Assembly: GCF_003576645.1 (NCBI RefSeq)
Contig: NC_044925.1
Span: forward strand, 8,443,657-8,507,656
Source: Ipomoea triloba
Taxonomy: Eukaryota > Streptophyta > Magnoliopsida > Solanales > Convolvulaceae
Length of the DNA stretch: 64,000 nucleotides
Direction of reading: 5' to 3'
Positions 21,801-33,815 of the stretch are shown here, piece by piece. The position numbers and the translations under genes are program-made. Each line of letters starts with the position of its first letter. The stretch's first letter is position 1. The notes under the pieces are model-generated. The model was not told the origin of the DNA. It ran no database searches and worked only from the letters and a program-made list of their open reading frames with translations.

Positions 21801-23247
21801 TTGAGAAGCTGATTTGATTGGCAATGGAAGGCAACAACTAGTATAGGGATGACATCTTCCACTACAGCTCTTCCAACAAAATTAAGAAGGCGCCTCTGCA
21901 ATTCAACATTATATGTAAAAAGAAAAAAAATTCAGACTTGGTTGAAGAAAATTTGACCAGGTAAATTGATTGTTCATGATTTTTAATTATAACTTTATGT
22001 CTTCAACTGCTTTATTATTCTATTCTAGTTAAGATATTATGTAACAAAAAATAGCAGCAGGCTCGAACTAAATACATACCTGTGGCACATTCGGCCACAG
22101 AAGATAGTTTAAAAATAAAATTGAAAAAAATCAAACCACTCTGTATTTAATTACTTGAAGTTTCCACACAATTGTTAACTGTAAAACCATGAGAAAGCTA
22201 GTTCTGTAGTTGTGAAGTGTTTATGCTCTCACAATTTACATACGCACGCCTCTGGAAAGTTGTTAATCTCTCGCCCTCATTTTTATGTTCCTTTCCACAG
22301 CCCCCAATGAAAAAGAAGAGAAGAATATATATATCAACTTTCTTTATCAACATCATGAAACAGAGTATGCCTCTGTTGCTTTCCTCCCTGTTACATAGGT
22401 CACACAACGGAGCTCTTCAAAAGGAAATCATTTTCGTTCCAATGCAATTATAATTATCAAGATTATTTCCATGCTTAGAAAAGTATGTTTACAGCACATA
22501 CAACAATTCATTTTTTACAAAAGTTTAACAAATATACCATGTTATTTCAGCAAAGACTTCTAGAATGATTTGCATAGTAGTACTCAGCTTGATAGATGAT
22601 CAAAGAGACACGAACTCCATACAAACAGGAAGTTGATTCTTCTTATTCAAAATACAGTAATTATGAACAATATAAGATTGCACATACTATGCTAAAAGAC
22701 TTTGGTCTACCTGAAAAAGTGAGAGTAACTCTGGCACCTGAAATACCGAAGATGCAAACATCATTTCCACGACAAAGTTAATCGCTGGCCTACAAGAATC
22801 ATGTGCACATATGGTGTCAACACAAGTAGAAACCTCTGGTGGAGAAGGCTTCAGTTTTCCCGTGTACAGATAGCTCAAGAAAGTGAGGAAAGCCTCGTAT
22901 CCAACCTCACCATAAGGCAGCAAATCTTCCATACAATACCTCGGTTTACCTTCCTTTCCAACGCCCTCCTTTTCTTTTCTAAAGAGCACATGAAAAAACT
23001 TACTCCTAGCTGCTAATATACACCGGTGGACACCAACCGTAGTCCCCTCTACAACAATATCAGCATCACTAAAATCTGAAGTTGTATCAGACAAGAGTTG
23101 CTCCAAACTATTGCTGAGCTTACTTAAACTGATAATTTCAAGACTAGATCCACCAGAAGGTGGCACAATCTGCCCAATCGACCCATTCGATGTCTGTGAT
23201 GATGAAGTGAAACTTATGGATGATGATGGCTCAAAAGAACTACCCAT
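18894..23247 (-). CDS. NPR3/NPR4: NPR1 family protein, NPR3/NPR4-like (BTB-ankyrin salicylic-acid co-regulator)
   Basis: Four exons with clean GT-AG borders: 22711-23247 (phase 0), 21145-21895, 20014-20211 (198 bp) and 18894-19156, joining to 1749 bp or 582 aa. The BTB/POZ domain covers residues 60-170 ('SDADIVVEGTTVGVHRCILA') with a C2HC finger at C142, C147, H149, C152. Ankyrin repeats follow at about 265-365 ('[20 protein letters not shown]'), then the NPR1-like C-terminal domain. Residues 472-478 are VDLNETP, the EAR-like repression motif known in NPR3/NPR4, and the protein ends in a serine patch and 'SYKFRKM'. Family members act in the nucleus and cytoplasm as salicylic-acid receptors that bind TGA bZIP factors; NPR3/4 types repress defence genes and act as CUL3 adaptors. 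Intron number and positions match the family. No lesion is seen. Assignment to NPR3/4 rather than NPR1 rests on VDLNETP and overall similarity judged by eye. Confidence 0.95.
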
Positions 23248-25234
23248 ATCTCCTCCAATCCTATATCAGTAAATTCAATTTCCTTTTCCTTTTCCTTTTC
23301 CTATTCCTATTCTTTACAGTATCAATGCCATCCTCAATATATGCAAACAAATACAACTGCTCAATCAACACCTAATTCTACTTCACAATTTCTGGCCTTA
23401 CATGATTGATAGAAAAAATTTCCAGAAACAAAATCAGCCCATCAGAGCTTTAAACTAACATGAATGAATTATGAATCCCTTATCCAGTAATCTTTCAAAA
23501 TACACAGCAAGATTTACAACATACTCTGAATAAACAGAAACTCCGAGAACCTACGACAGCAGATCCAAAAGGCCAAGACTTGAACTGGGAGAAGGTGAAA
23601 TTGATCACAAAAATATAATTAATACCCACTAATTGTTTTCCATTTCAAAGCAGGCTAGAACATCTGTGTTTGCCAAGATCAAACAGAAACCTAAACCCAT
23701 CAAAGATTAGAGTTTGGAGGACTTGGAAATTAAGGAAAAAATTTAGCTGCCGCCGCTACTATGAGTCGAAAACGGACAAAGATCGGTCCCACTTGTCCCC
23801 CTGGGAAGTTTCGTAAATACTACAAAAGGTTGAGTCGAGTTGAAGAAAACAGGCGAAGGGCAAGTTTCTCATTTTTGATCGATTCGGGTTCTGGATTTCC
23901 TCCCACCTGTAAAACTTATCCGACCCATGCTTTTACCCAATAACACTATTTTAAAACTTACTCTTTTTAAAAAAAAAAAAAAAAAATTCATGTGAGAGTG
24001 TGAGATGGACAGACGTTCTCATGAATTTTTATTCGTGAGATGGTTCGCGTTAAAATAAAAATGTAATTATAATACTAATTAAAAATGAAGTAACTTTTTT
24101 TATGTATAATTAAAGTGTAATACTTTTAAATAAAAATGTATAATTTTAAATTTTAATTTAAAATATTATATTTTTCCTTAAACGTTTAACAGTTTTTCTT
24201 ATAGATAACAAAGACTGTATTCTTTATTAGTACTCTCTGTCCGATTTACTATTCACTTGTCAAATCAACTCTTTTTTCATTTCATATTTTTATAGATAGT
24301 TTTTAATTATTTTTAAATTTACTTTTTTGTGTTTACTACTGTAGTACTTTTAATGTAATTTTTAAATATATAAATTTTATATACTAATACTAAATTCAAT
24401 ATTATAAAAAAAATTGAATTAAAAATAATTTTAGTTAAACATCATTAATCAAACCACAAACAAAATAAACAGAAAAAATATTACATTTTTTAATATAAAT
24501 ATTACATTTTTATATAAACTCGATCCATCTCACGGATAACAACCGGTGACTCCTTAAGACCCTTTCATAGGAGACTTACTTTAAAAAAAAATTAACATCT
24601 AATCAGGGCTGTTTTTTTTATAATAGGGAAATAAGATTTTTTGAAGATTAACTTTATTTTTTTATTATTAATTGCCTTCTAAACCGGCCTATATATATTT
24701 CTAATACATTTATGTCTTACTATTAATCTGTTTAAATATATTATATTTAAAGAATAACTTTTACTCATTTTCTAATTTGGAATCCTAAAAGAAATAGAAA
24801 ACAAAAAGTATGCAAATCAATCAAATGCCGCAAAATGGTATGCATGCAAATCCAGTTTAACGCAACAATGTTGGACTGAGTCTTTAAAAGACCCGACCCG
24901 GGCGGTTGAGTTGATGAGGTTGTAGGTGCAAGTGTGAAAACGGTTTGGGTGACGCAGCAGATGCTGCTGTCACGTCTCCTTTGTGAGCTGTGCTGATGTC
25001 GCGGATGACGTCATTTTCTTTAGGTAGCGTGCCTACGTTGTTTTACTGTTTTTTTTTTCTTTAAAGATTATAAAATTTAAAAAAGAAAATGCTGTGGAGC
25101 ATAGAATCTTGACTTTGAATAATTGATTGATGGCCGCTGATTTTTCTTGCTTATCTTTTCCTTTTTTTTTTATTTTTTTTTTATTGGGGATTATTTCACT
25201 GTCACCCCTGACGTTAAAATCAATTGCACATGCC
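23248..25234. other. upstream region of the NPR-like gene
   Basis: Contains the 5' leader and promoter. A Stowaway-like end ('tactctctgtccgattta') starts near 24230 without a matching right end. At 25006-25013 is a TGACGTCA palindrome, with TGACG and CACGTC words nearby (24950-25010), within a GC-richer island 24890-25020 about 1.75 kb from the ATG. A 60-codon ORF at 23761-23943 is not recognisable as a gene. Confidence 0.5.
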
Positions 25235-25243
25235 CCTCACTAT

Positions 25244-25604
25244 GGCAAATTATATCGTGGACCATGATCATAACTGATACTGCAGTTGTGTTGAACGGAT
25301 ACTGCAGTTGTGTTGAAAAGATACTGCAGTTGTGTTAAAAGGAAACTGCAGTTGCACGGAACAGAGGCCGTTCATCCGTTCCACACAACTGCAGTATCCG
25401 TTCAACACAGCTGCAGTATCTTTTCAACACAACTGCAGTATCCGTTCAACACAACTGCAGTTCCAAATGAATGACACGGCCTCTGCTCCGCACAACTGCA
25501 GTTCCTTTTCAACACAACTGCAGTATCCTTTCAACACAACTACAATATCCTTTCAACACAACTGCATTATCAACCATGACCCATGGTCCACAGTATAAGT
25601 ACTG
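25244..25604. mobile_element. TIR element, family A copy A2, with palindromic CTGCAG array
   Basis: Ends are GGCAAATTATATCGTGGACC and, on the minus strand, CAGTACTTATACTGTGGACC. The 9-bp TSD CCTCACTAT is perfect (25235-25243 and 25605-25613). The 361-bp interior is made of about ten copies of a roughly 21-bp unit (actgcagttgtgttgaa + tail), the first four in one orientation and the rest inverted, so the element can fold into a long hairpin. No ORF of note. Confidence 0.9.
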
Positions 25605-25670
25605 CCTCACTATTCCGTCTATCCAGCATTCAGGTCAAATCATTATTTCAGCTGAAGAAGATAACTCTAT

Positions 25671-25957
25671 GGCCCTGTTTAGTAAATGATTGTTCGCTGA
25701 TTGGGTTGGCTGTTTGGGTTAAAAGTTATGATTAGTTGATAACATTGGCTGATTGTAGAAAGTTGTTTGATACATTAGCTGTTAGCTGATAGCTGTTTGG
25801 TATAATTTCTTTTCTCAAAAAGCTAATTGAAAAGGCTGTTTTGAGTAACCTTTTGATTTTTAGTATTTTGGAGTTGCAAAAAGCTTATTAACCAAACAAC
25901 TAATAGTGGTTAAATAAGCCAAAATTGGCTGATAGGCTGATTATTTACCAAACATGG

Positions 25958-25959
<2 letters not shown>
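25671..25959. mobile_element. 289-bp MITE, PIF/Harbinger (Tourist)-like, copy 1
   Basis: Ends GGCCCTGTTTAG and, inverted, GGCCATGTTTGG. The 3-bp TSD is TAT (25668-25670 and 25960-25962). A second copy of the same length lies inverted at 61503-61791 with TSD ATT. The three-base TSD suggests the PIF/Harbinger group, but both TSDs differ from the usual TTA/TAA, so the class is tentative. Confidence 0.8.

Positions 25960-26009
<50 letters not shown>
25960..26009. repeat. (AT)n microsatellite
   Basis: About 50 bp of alternating AT directly after the MITE. Confidence 0.95.
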
Positions 26010-26011
<2 letters not shown>

Positions 26012-26076
26012 AATTATTATTGATAATGATTTCTAACCATACTTTGTATAATAAATTAGGAAATATATAATTATAT

Positions 26077-27102
26077 GAGTACGATTGACACTGGTGTCGA
26101 TAATTATTTTAAAATTTTTTTACATAATACAAAATAGTCATAATAAGAGCATCCATATCAGTGGGTTTATTTTGTGAATTTTCAGGAGTTTTTGTAAGTG
26201 TGATTAAGAGAGAGAATAGAAGATGAAAAATAAAAAAAAGAAAAAAAAACAAAGAAACAATTATATTCTGACATTTGAAATTAAAAAAAAAAAAAGAAGG
26301 AAGTTAACAGTCAGAGTGGCCGCCAGTTGGCGGCCACTCTGACTTGCCCCAACGGGTGCGTGAGGAACACGCGACCACTGGGGCGCGAATTGTCGCGCAA
26401 CGCGCGAGTTGTGCGATGTTTTTTTTTTCTTCACCTGCAAAATCTGATTTTGCAGGAGAATTAACTCTCCAAATTGAAGCCTCCATATCAGTTGTGATTT
26501 TCTTCGTTTAGTTTTTTCTCTGACATGAACCCCAAATAAACAACAGATAAAGATGCTTTAATAATAACAACAATAAGAACAACAACATTTATTTAAATAT
26601 AAATTGTCAATTTTTATCATTAATTAATTAATCAACATAACTAAGAAAACTAAAATATATATCTCAAATTTGAAGATTTTGAAGATTTATTTAAGTCACT
26701 AGTTTCTTTTTGTCCTATTTCTTTTATCAAGATCTCAATAATGGAGGGCATCAAGTATCCATTTTATTTTTAAAAATCTTCAAATTTGAGATATATGTTT
26801 TAGTTTTATTAGTTATGTTGATTAATTAATTAATGATAAAAATTGATAATTTATATTTAAATAAATGTTGTTGTTCTTATTGTTGTTGTTGTTGTTATTA
26901 TTATTATTAGGACTCTATGTAGTTGAGTCATAGTATGAGTCTTTGTCTCAGTAGACTTATGATTCCTTCGGTATATATAATTATGTAATCTGTACGGTTT
27001 ATGATTGAACACTTAATACAATATTGAAGCTCTCATCATTATGACTATTTTGTATTATGTGAAAAAATTCTAAAGTAATGATCGACACCCTTGTCAATCG
27101 TG

Positions 27103-27105
<3 letters not shown>
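26077..27105. mobile_element. TIR element with about 80-bp TIRs (element D)
   Basis: The left end GAGTACGATTGACACTGG... and the inverted right end GAGCACGATTGACAAGGG... match for about 80 bp, including 'acataatacaaaatagtcat'. Both ends meet AT-rich sequence, so the TSD cannot be defined. The interior has no coding region; it holds a GC-rich block (26310-26420), a direct repeat of 'tccatatcagt' (26151 and 26485) and an internal inverted repeat (26556-26915). Confidence 0.8.
26556..26915. repeat. inverted repeat with about 130-bp arms
   Basis: Arm 1 (about 26556-26690) with 'aagaacaacaacatttattt' and 'aattaattaatcaacataa' is repeated in reverse complement at about 26770-26915, around a loop of about 80 bp. 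It may be a MITE nested in element D, or part of it. Confidence 0.8.

Positions 27106-27157
<52 letters not shown>
27106..27157. repeat. (AT)n microsatellite
   Basis: About 50 bp of alternating AT at the right edge of element D. Confidence 0.95.
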
Positions 27158-27159
<2 letters not shown>

Positions 27160-27178
27160 CCTATGATCTAAAAATTGG

Positions 27179-27400
27179 AAGGCACAACAATGTGCGCTAC
27201 AAGGCACGACAATATGCACTCTAAGGCAAACAATATTCACTATGAAGGCACAACATTGTACTCTAGAAGGCATAATAATATCCTCTGTATGGCATAACAA
27301 TGTGCACTAGAAGAATGAACAATATGCACTGTATGACAAAATAATGTGCATTGGAAGAAGAAACAATGTACACTGGAAGAAGGAACAATGTACACTGGAA
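27179..27400. repeat. 22-bp minisatellite, about 10 copies
   Basis: Units of exactly 22 bp such as AAGGCACAACAATGTGCGCT + AC, drifting to AAGAAGGAACAATGTACACT + GG. Neighbouring units are most alike, as expected for slippage. No coding frame. Confidence 0.9.
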
Positions 27401-27961
27401 GACAAAAAAAATTAACTTACACAAAATTAGAATAATGTCACCGCATTTTAAAAAAAAATCTCAAATTTAGACCCTTGATTTGAACTCAACCTATAGCTAT
27501 AGTTACATCTTATTTCTCACCTAAGGCAATTGTTTCACATGATCATTTATCTCTCTCTCTCTATATATATACATATTTCTTTTTTCAAAACAAATGCATT
27601 TCCTGAAAAAAAATCTAGAGGCCGAAGCCTTACAAACGCCTTAGGCCCAAAAATAACCTAGAGCTCACAATCTTGAGGTCCAAAGACCTTACAATCTCAA
27701 TGGGCAAAAAGGCCTACAAAACATAAAGGGCCAAAGCCCTAACATTCCAAACGGGCTACCATCTAGCCTAACAATTATAAAGGCCCAATGGGTAACAAAA
27801 TTTAAGCTAAAGCGTACCATACGCTAAATCTAATATAAGAATCCAAAATTAGAACACATAAGGCCCATTTGGCTTGCATCTCCTTAGGCCCATTAAATGT
27901 GACCATCTGCAGCCCATCTCCACATGGCCATTCGGCCACTCATTCCACAACAGCCCAAGCT
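27401..27961. other. no gene; 'aggccc'-rich sequence
   Basis: Positions 27600-27960 repeat words such as 'cttaggccca', 'ggcctacaaa' and 'gggccaaagccct', resembling an untranslated part of a retroelement. I could not place it in a family. Confidence 0.4.
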
Positions 27962-27970
27962 TCCTCAACC

Positions 27971-28594
27971 CAGTTGTTATGCCGTGGACCCAGGTCCACC
28001 TTGCAAGGTAGACATGGGTCCAATATGACGCCGTTTCACATTTTTTTATAAAAAAAAATTAACGGCGTTAACGGCTCCTCATCGCAACAGAACACAAACT
28101 CTACATTCACAAACCCTATACTCCATATTCACAATTTGAAAACTCCACATTCACACATTACAGGGTTATGTTTAGTAACTATAATACCACTGTTATGCAT
28201 TCACACATTCAAAACTCTATATTCATAGGTCCTATACTCCATGTTCACAACTTGGGAACTCCACATTCACACATTACAGGGCTACAAGTTGCTAGAACTC
28301 TATTAACTCTACTACAGGTTCACACATTCATAACTCTACATTCACAAATTTTATACTTCATATTCACAATTTGAAACCTCCATATTCACACATTTCAAGG
28401 CTGCTAGAACTCTGTTAACTCTACTACAGATCACACATTTATAACTCTACATTCACAAATTCTATACTCAATATTCATAATTTGAAACCTCCACATTCAC
28501 ACATTTCAGGGCTATATGTTTAGTAATTTTTTTAAAAAAAAAAAATAGTGAAACAGCGTCGCAAAGTGGACCTAGGTCCACGACATAATTTGCG
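27971..28594. mobile_element. TIR element, family A copy A3, with 'cacattcaca' tandem interior
   Basis: Ends CAGTTGTTATGCCGTGGACC and, inverted, CGCAAATTATGTCGTGGACC. The perfect 9-bp TSD is TCCTCAACC (27962-27970, 28595-28603). The ends extend into a palindrome GTGGACC(C/T)AGGTCCAC. The interior repeats 'ctccatattcacaatttgaa' and 'ctccacattcacacatt' at least four times. An 'aacggcgttaacgg' segment follows the left end. No ORF. Confidence 0.9.
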
Positions 28595-28597
28595 TCC

Positions 28598-28745
28598 TCA
28601 ACCTTTTTTATCAATTAAAATGATCCAAAAAACCAAATTAATTCCAATAATCCATCACACATCCAATTTTTCAACCTTTTTTATCAATTAAAATGATCCA
28701 AAAAACCAAATTAATTCCAATAATCCATCACACATCCAATTTTTC
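28598..28745. repeat. 73-bp tandem duplication
   Basis: 'tcaaccttttttatcaatta...catccaattttt' occurs twice without a gap, starting within the right TSD of A3. Confidence 0.95.
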
Positions 28746-28939
28746 TTTTTCCATCTTCAGTCATAGCAGCCAATTAATTCCAACGAGGCAAATTATTGTG
28801 TGGACCATGAATATAAGGTACATTTTTATTACACTAAAAGTACATTATTTTGTACTGAATGTACATTATTTGATAGTATATATAAATTAATGTAGTTTCA
28901 ATACTTTTTTTTTTTTGAAAAATAAACAAACAACATACA

Positions 28940-31900
28940 TTAAAAGGAAGACTCCGAAGAGAGAATGTCAGACAAGAACAAAGGGGGTGAAGACACCCAA
29001 ACAATGCAATCAGCTATGAACACGGCTTCCCAAGCAAGTAAATGGGCGGCCGAGTTCGCAGTTCGCTTAGCAAATAAAAAGCTAATACAACGGAAATCTT
29101 TAGCTAGATTACGAATATCCTCTAGGACTAACTCAAAGGAAGAATCTAAGTCATTTTTCTTTAGTCCCTGGATGACGAGAAGCGCATTGATTTCAATCTG
29201 CATGCGATCCAACTTCAATTACCCTCTGCATCACGGATGATAAATCCCATGCTGGTAATACATAGTTCATTGTAGCATGCAGCATCAACATTCATTTTTG
29301 TCCAGCCAAGAGGTGGTTTTTGCCAACGACTGTTGTGAAGGCAGTTTTCAGTCTTTAAATTAACAATTTGCATGTTGGACCAAGCATTGAGAAATCCTCT
29401 TGCACCATCAACAACAACAACATAGTTCGGTGGGGAGTTACTCCAAACTTTATGATTTCTTGTTTCCCAGATTTTCCAACAAGTGACCAATAATAGGCAT
29501 AACAAATTAGAGTCTGGAGCTTTCATGTTGTTGCTGATCCAATTATGAAACTGGTTTGCATTATTGACATTGAGAATATTAAGTTTCCTCCAACAATCCT
29601 TCGTGAAGCTACAAGATATGAATAGATGAGCAATAGATTACGAATGGCTTGAGCATAGGTTGCAATGGATAGGGCAGGGCACATGCTTCATATGGAGGTT
29701 ATCTGCAGTAGGTAAAAAATTAGAACAAGCTTGCCATAAAAAGTTCTTGACTTTGGGGGGAATTGGCAGCTTCCAAAACTGAGTCCTGCTTGCATCTTCT
29801 TGTGCATCCATTTCTCCAACAAGCTTTCTATAACAACTACTCACTGTGAACTTCCCGTTCTCTTCCCTGCACCAAATTAGTTTGTCATCATGAGGTAATG
29901 AAGGAATTGGGATCCTTAGTATTTGCTCTTTATCATTGGCCAAGAATAAGTCATCAAGGATCTCAGTGTCCCAGTTATAGCCTTGTGTGTTCAGTAGTGA
30001 GGAGACCTTTGCATCATGAAGATAAATTGGTTCAGGAGTTTGAACGAAGTGTGATTGCTGATCGGGGAGCCAGGGGTCTTCCCATATCCTAATAGAATTG
30101 CCATTCCCCACCCTCCATCTACAATTTGCCTTGATAATTGCTTGACTATGAAGGATACTCCTCCATACAAACGAGGGGCTGCTCCCCAGTTTTGCATCCA
30201 AGAAGTTGGAGTCTTTGAAGTACTTTGCCTTGAAAATTCTGGACACGAGGGAATTTGGATATTGGATCAACCTCCATGCTTGCTTCCCGAGCAGGGCAGT
30301 GTTGAATTCTCTAATTTTTCGAAATCCCATACCCCCTACTTTTTTAGGCATACACAGATCGTCCCATCTTCTCCATCTTATGCCTTTTCTAGACTCCTGG
30401 TTACCTGTCCACCAAAATCCATTCAAGGCCACCTCAATCTTATTGCATAGCTCATGAGGAAGCAAGAAGATGCTCAGGTGGGGATTGCTTGCAAAACATT
30501 TTTTTATTAAAATCTCCCTCTCGGCCTTTGACAGAAATTTGTTGTTCCAACTGTTGATCTGAGCCACCACTTTATCTTTTATAAAGCCCAATATCTCATT
30601 CTTTCTTCGACCCACAAGAGATGGAAGCCCAAGGTATTTCCCACAAGAAGACCCTTCAGCTATACCAAGAATATCATATATAACTTCCTTAAAAATGGTA
30701 TCAACATTCTTGCTAAAGAAAATGGAAGACTTGATAAGATTCAATGACTGACCAGAAGCAGTACCAAAATCCATGAGAATAGACTTTAGAATGTTTACTT
30801 CTAAGGAGTTTGCTCTACAGAAAATATAACAATCATCCGCGAACAACAAGTGGGAAATAGGAGGAGCATCTTTTGCAACACAAACCCCTTGGAGATTCCC
30901 AGATTGGACTTCTCTGTTAATTAGAGCACTTAGACATTCCATAACCAAAATGAAAAGATAGGGGGAAAGATGATCCCCTTGTCTTAACCCTCTACCTGAA
31001 AAAATTGGACCTAAGCATTGCCCCTCTTGGATTATGGAGTAATTGACTGACCTAATGCAACCCGAGACCATCAAGATAAATTTAGAGCAGAAACCAAGTT
31101 TAAGCAAGACCCCCTCCACCAGACTCCAGTTAACCCTATCGTATGCTTTACTCATGTCAAGTTTCAACCCAACTACCCAGACTTCCCTTGGGTTTTCCTT
31201 CTCATGAAATGATGAGCTTCAAAAGCAATAAGGAGGTTATCTGTAATTAACCTTCCTGGGACAAAGGCTGATTGTGATTCAGAGATAAGTGTATGGAGGA
31301 ACGGTTTAATTCGGTTGGCTAATGCTTTGGCCAGGATTTTGTAGAGACTATTGCAAAGTGCAATAGGTCTCAAATCAGTCATACTGGTAGGATTAGAGAT
31401 TTTTGGGATCAGAACAATATGAGTTGCATTACTATCAAGAGACAGGGTCTTAGAAACTCTAAATTCCTCACAATAATTCACCACATCACCTCCCACAATA
31501 TCCCAAAAGAATTGAAAAAATCCCAGGGGGATCCCATCCGGACCCGGAGATTTATCTGGTTTCATATAAAAAACAGCATATTTTAATTCCTCATTTGTAA
31601 ATTTTCTCATGATGGCTTCATTCTGAGTGTGAGAAAGTTTGTTTTCTAGACAATTAAGAGCATAACTCAAATCACCAGGAACCTCAGTAAATAAGTTTTG
31701 AAAATAATTGAGCATCAGATTATTGAGGTCAATACCTTTCTCCACCCAAGAGCCCTCCTCATCTCTGAGCCTATCGATCTGGTTGTTGTTCCGCCTCCTC
31801 CGAACTGAGTTGTGAAAGAAAGTAGTGTTTTTGTCACCATCCTTGAGCCAGAACTCCTTAGCACATTGCTTCCAGTAATCATTTTGATGTTCTATAACTC

Positions 31901-32621
31901 TTAGGTGCTGGAATTGGGCATCTTAATTGGAACAAAGCACAACCGCGGGGATTTAATCTGTTCTTGAGGATCACCATTCATTTCTCCCAATATGTAATGC
32001 GCTGTTTAAAATTCTTGGTGAAGACCTTCCCCCACCTCCGAATATCCTCACTGCATCTGCCAAAACAATGATGAATATTGTCGCCTCTCGAGCGGTTCCA
32101 ACTCTGAATAACTACCTCACGGCACTGGGACTCCTTCAGCCAAAGATTCTCAAACATGGAAATTCTGAACACACTGGAAGTTACTAGTTTCGGGACAACC
32201 TTGATTAAAATAGGAAGGTGGTCACTTCGCGAGGTAATGATAGAACAAGCACACGCCCCTTGAAATCTATCCCTCCAGCTATCTAAGACAAGCACCCTGT
32301 CAAGCTCAGTGAGCTCGCTTCGTTCGACCGCAGTCTTGAATCCATCAATGAGCCAATTCGGTTGAGGGTTACCTCCTATCTTTTCCTTGGCACTGAGGAT
32401 GTCGTTGAAGTCTCCAACAACTGCCCAGGGAAGGGTGAATTGCGTTGATAGTGTTTCCAAGAGGTTCCATTCGACTGGACGTCTATTTCTATCAGGTTCC
32501 TCATAGAAACTGGTAAGACGCTATTTTTTGTCTCCATCCCCCTCGTTAATAACCATGTCGATGTGTCTTGCAAAGAATGACTTAATAATAACCACAGTAG
32601 TTCCAGGCAAGAATGATCATT
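28940..32621 (-). pseudogene. LINE ORF2 (endonuclease, reverse transcriptase, zf-RVT, RNase H)
   Basis: It starts 'MIILAWN' near 32621, and about 60 residues of endonuclease are missing after it. The rest of the endonuclease (31978-32570) has GDFND and SDHLPI. RT N-terminal half 31173-31745 ('PDKSPGPDGIPLGFFQFFWD', 'LRPIALCNSLYKILAKALAN'). RT catalytic half 29638-31167 ('DMSKAYDRVNW', 'GLRQGDHLSPYLFI', 'LLFADDCYIF'), then zf-RVT. RNase H lies at 28940-29526 ('WTKMNVDAA', 'RTANSAAHLLA'). Several stops and frameshifts separate these parts. The acquired RNase H is known in plant L1 lineages. Confidence 0.88.
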
Positions 32622-32813
32622 TGTCTAGGTGGGCCTGAACACCAGGTCCCACCTCTGGGAAGTTTTTTGGGTTAACTATGGCAAAGTTTTGGTTCACCAT
32701 CATGGGTTCCTCAGAAGGCATATTCTCTGGATCCTCAGTCCATTTTCTATTTTGCTCACCATTTAAAAAGCCCATAGCCAATGTTTGACTTTGAAAAGGA
32801 GTGCCCGCTCTCT

Positions 32814-33815
32814 CTACTGCTTCGTTAATGTTTCTGATAGTTCATAAATGTCTGACCTTTTCTGATCTGTCCTTCCAGCAAGCTTAGTATTGTCCCCTAG
32901 GTAAAGAGGGTAATTTCCAACGAATGGTCTAGGTTGAACCTCGTACCTCGATTCCGATGTCCCGCCTTCTATCAGTTTGTCTCGTTCACATGTTGCTCCG
33001 GTCACCAACCTTGCTTTGGTCGGAAGTTGTGCAAGCAGCCAACGGCTACTCTAGATCTGACCGCGTCGACCACCAGCACGCATATCCGGACTATAGGCTT
33101 TCACCATGTCTGTGCTCTGAGTGTCGAACTGTCTAAGGCAGTACTTGTTTGCGTGCCCTATTCATCCACAAACGAATTAGAAGGTTGGGAGCCTCTCGTA
33201 TTTGCACTCCATACATATGTTTTCCTCTGGTGAGACCTTTATCTTGATTCTTCTCTTTAGGGGTTTGGTAATATCCAGAATGACCCTTACTCTGATCAAA
33301 GCGCTCCGGGTGCCATCAAAGTGTTCCAAGTCGGACTTTATGAACTCTCCTAAATGTGCTCCAATAATCTCTGCGATCTTGGGATTTGAGAACCGCTGGG
33401 GGATTTTATGGATTTGGACCCAGAACTCAGTTTTAGAGAAATCTGCATCAAACGGGGAATCTTTGCTTTCTATCTTTTGAAGAACGAGAAGGTTTTGGTC
33501 ATAGGACCATGGCCCGTCATCAAGGATCCTTTGTCTGTCCTTCTTATGACAGAAGTAGAAGATGAACAAGTTTGGTGCTACTTCCTCTGCCATCATTCCT
33601 TTTCGATGTCTCCAAGTCTGTGCCATGGTTTCCTTCAGATAGTTAAAACAAACCATTTTTTCGGTCATGAGGGAGCCAACTAGCATGTAGCTTTTAGTGT
33701 CAAGATCTTCATTATCCTCCGTCGCAATGTTGACCTCCACCTCATTATCGTCCGAGATACTAAGGTTAGCATACTGCTCGTACAGAGTTTCCTTTCCTTT
33801 GCTGCTAGAAGCCAT
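32814..33815 (-). pseudogene. LINE ORF1 (DUF4283, zinc-knuckle) with stop
   Basis: The 212-codon open part (33177-33815) starts 'MASSSKGKETLYEQYANLSI' and carries a DUF4283-type core ('NLFIFYFCHKKDRQRILDDG', 'TEFWVQIHKIPQRFSN', 'SEFIKSD'-like). It breaks at the zinc-knuckle start ('NICMECKYERLPTF'); further ORF1-like frames run down to about 32814. It probably binds LINE RNA. Confidence 0.8.

Noticed and set aside
23761..23943. 60-aa plus-strand ORF near the NPR-like promoter
   Set aside because: Short and basic, no family recognised, lies in the opposite leader region.
25276..25570. CRISPR-like repeat array
   Set aside because: Plant nuclear DNA; units are contiguous without unique spacers and lie within TIRs.
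27179..27400. CRISPR-like array of 22-bp units
   Set aside because: No spacers between units; simple minisatellite.
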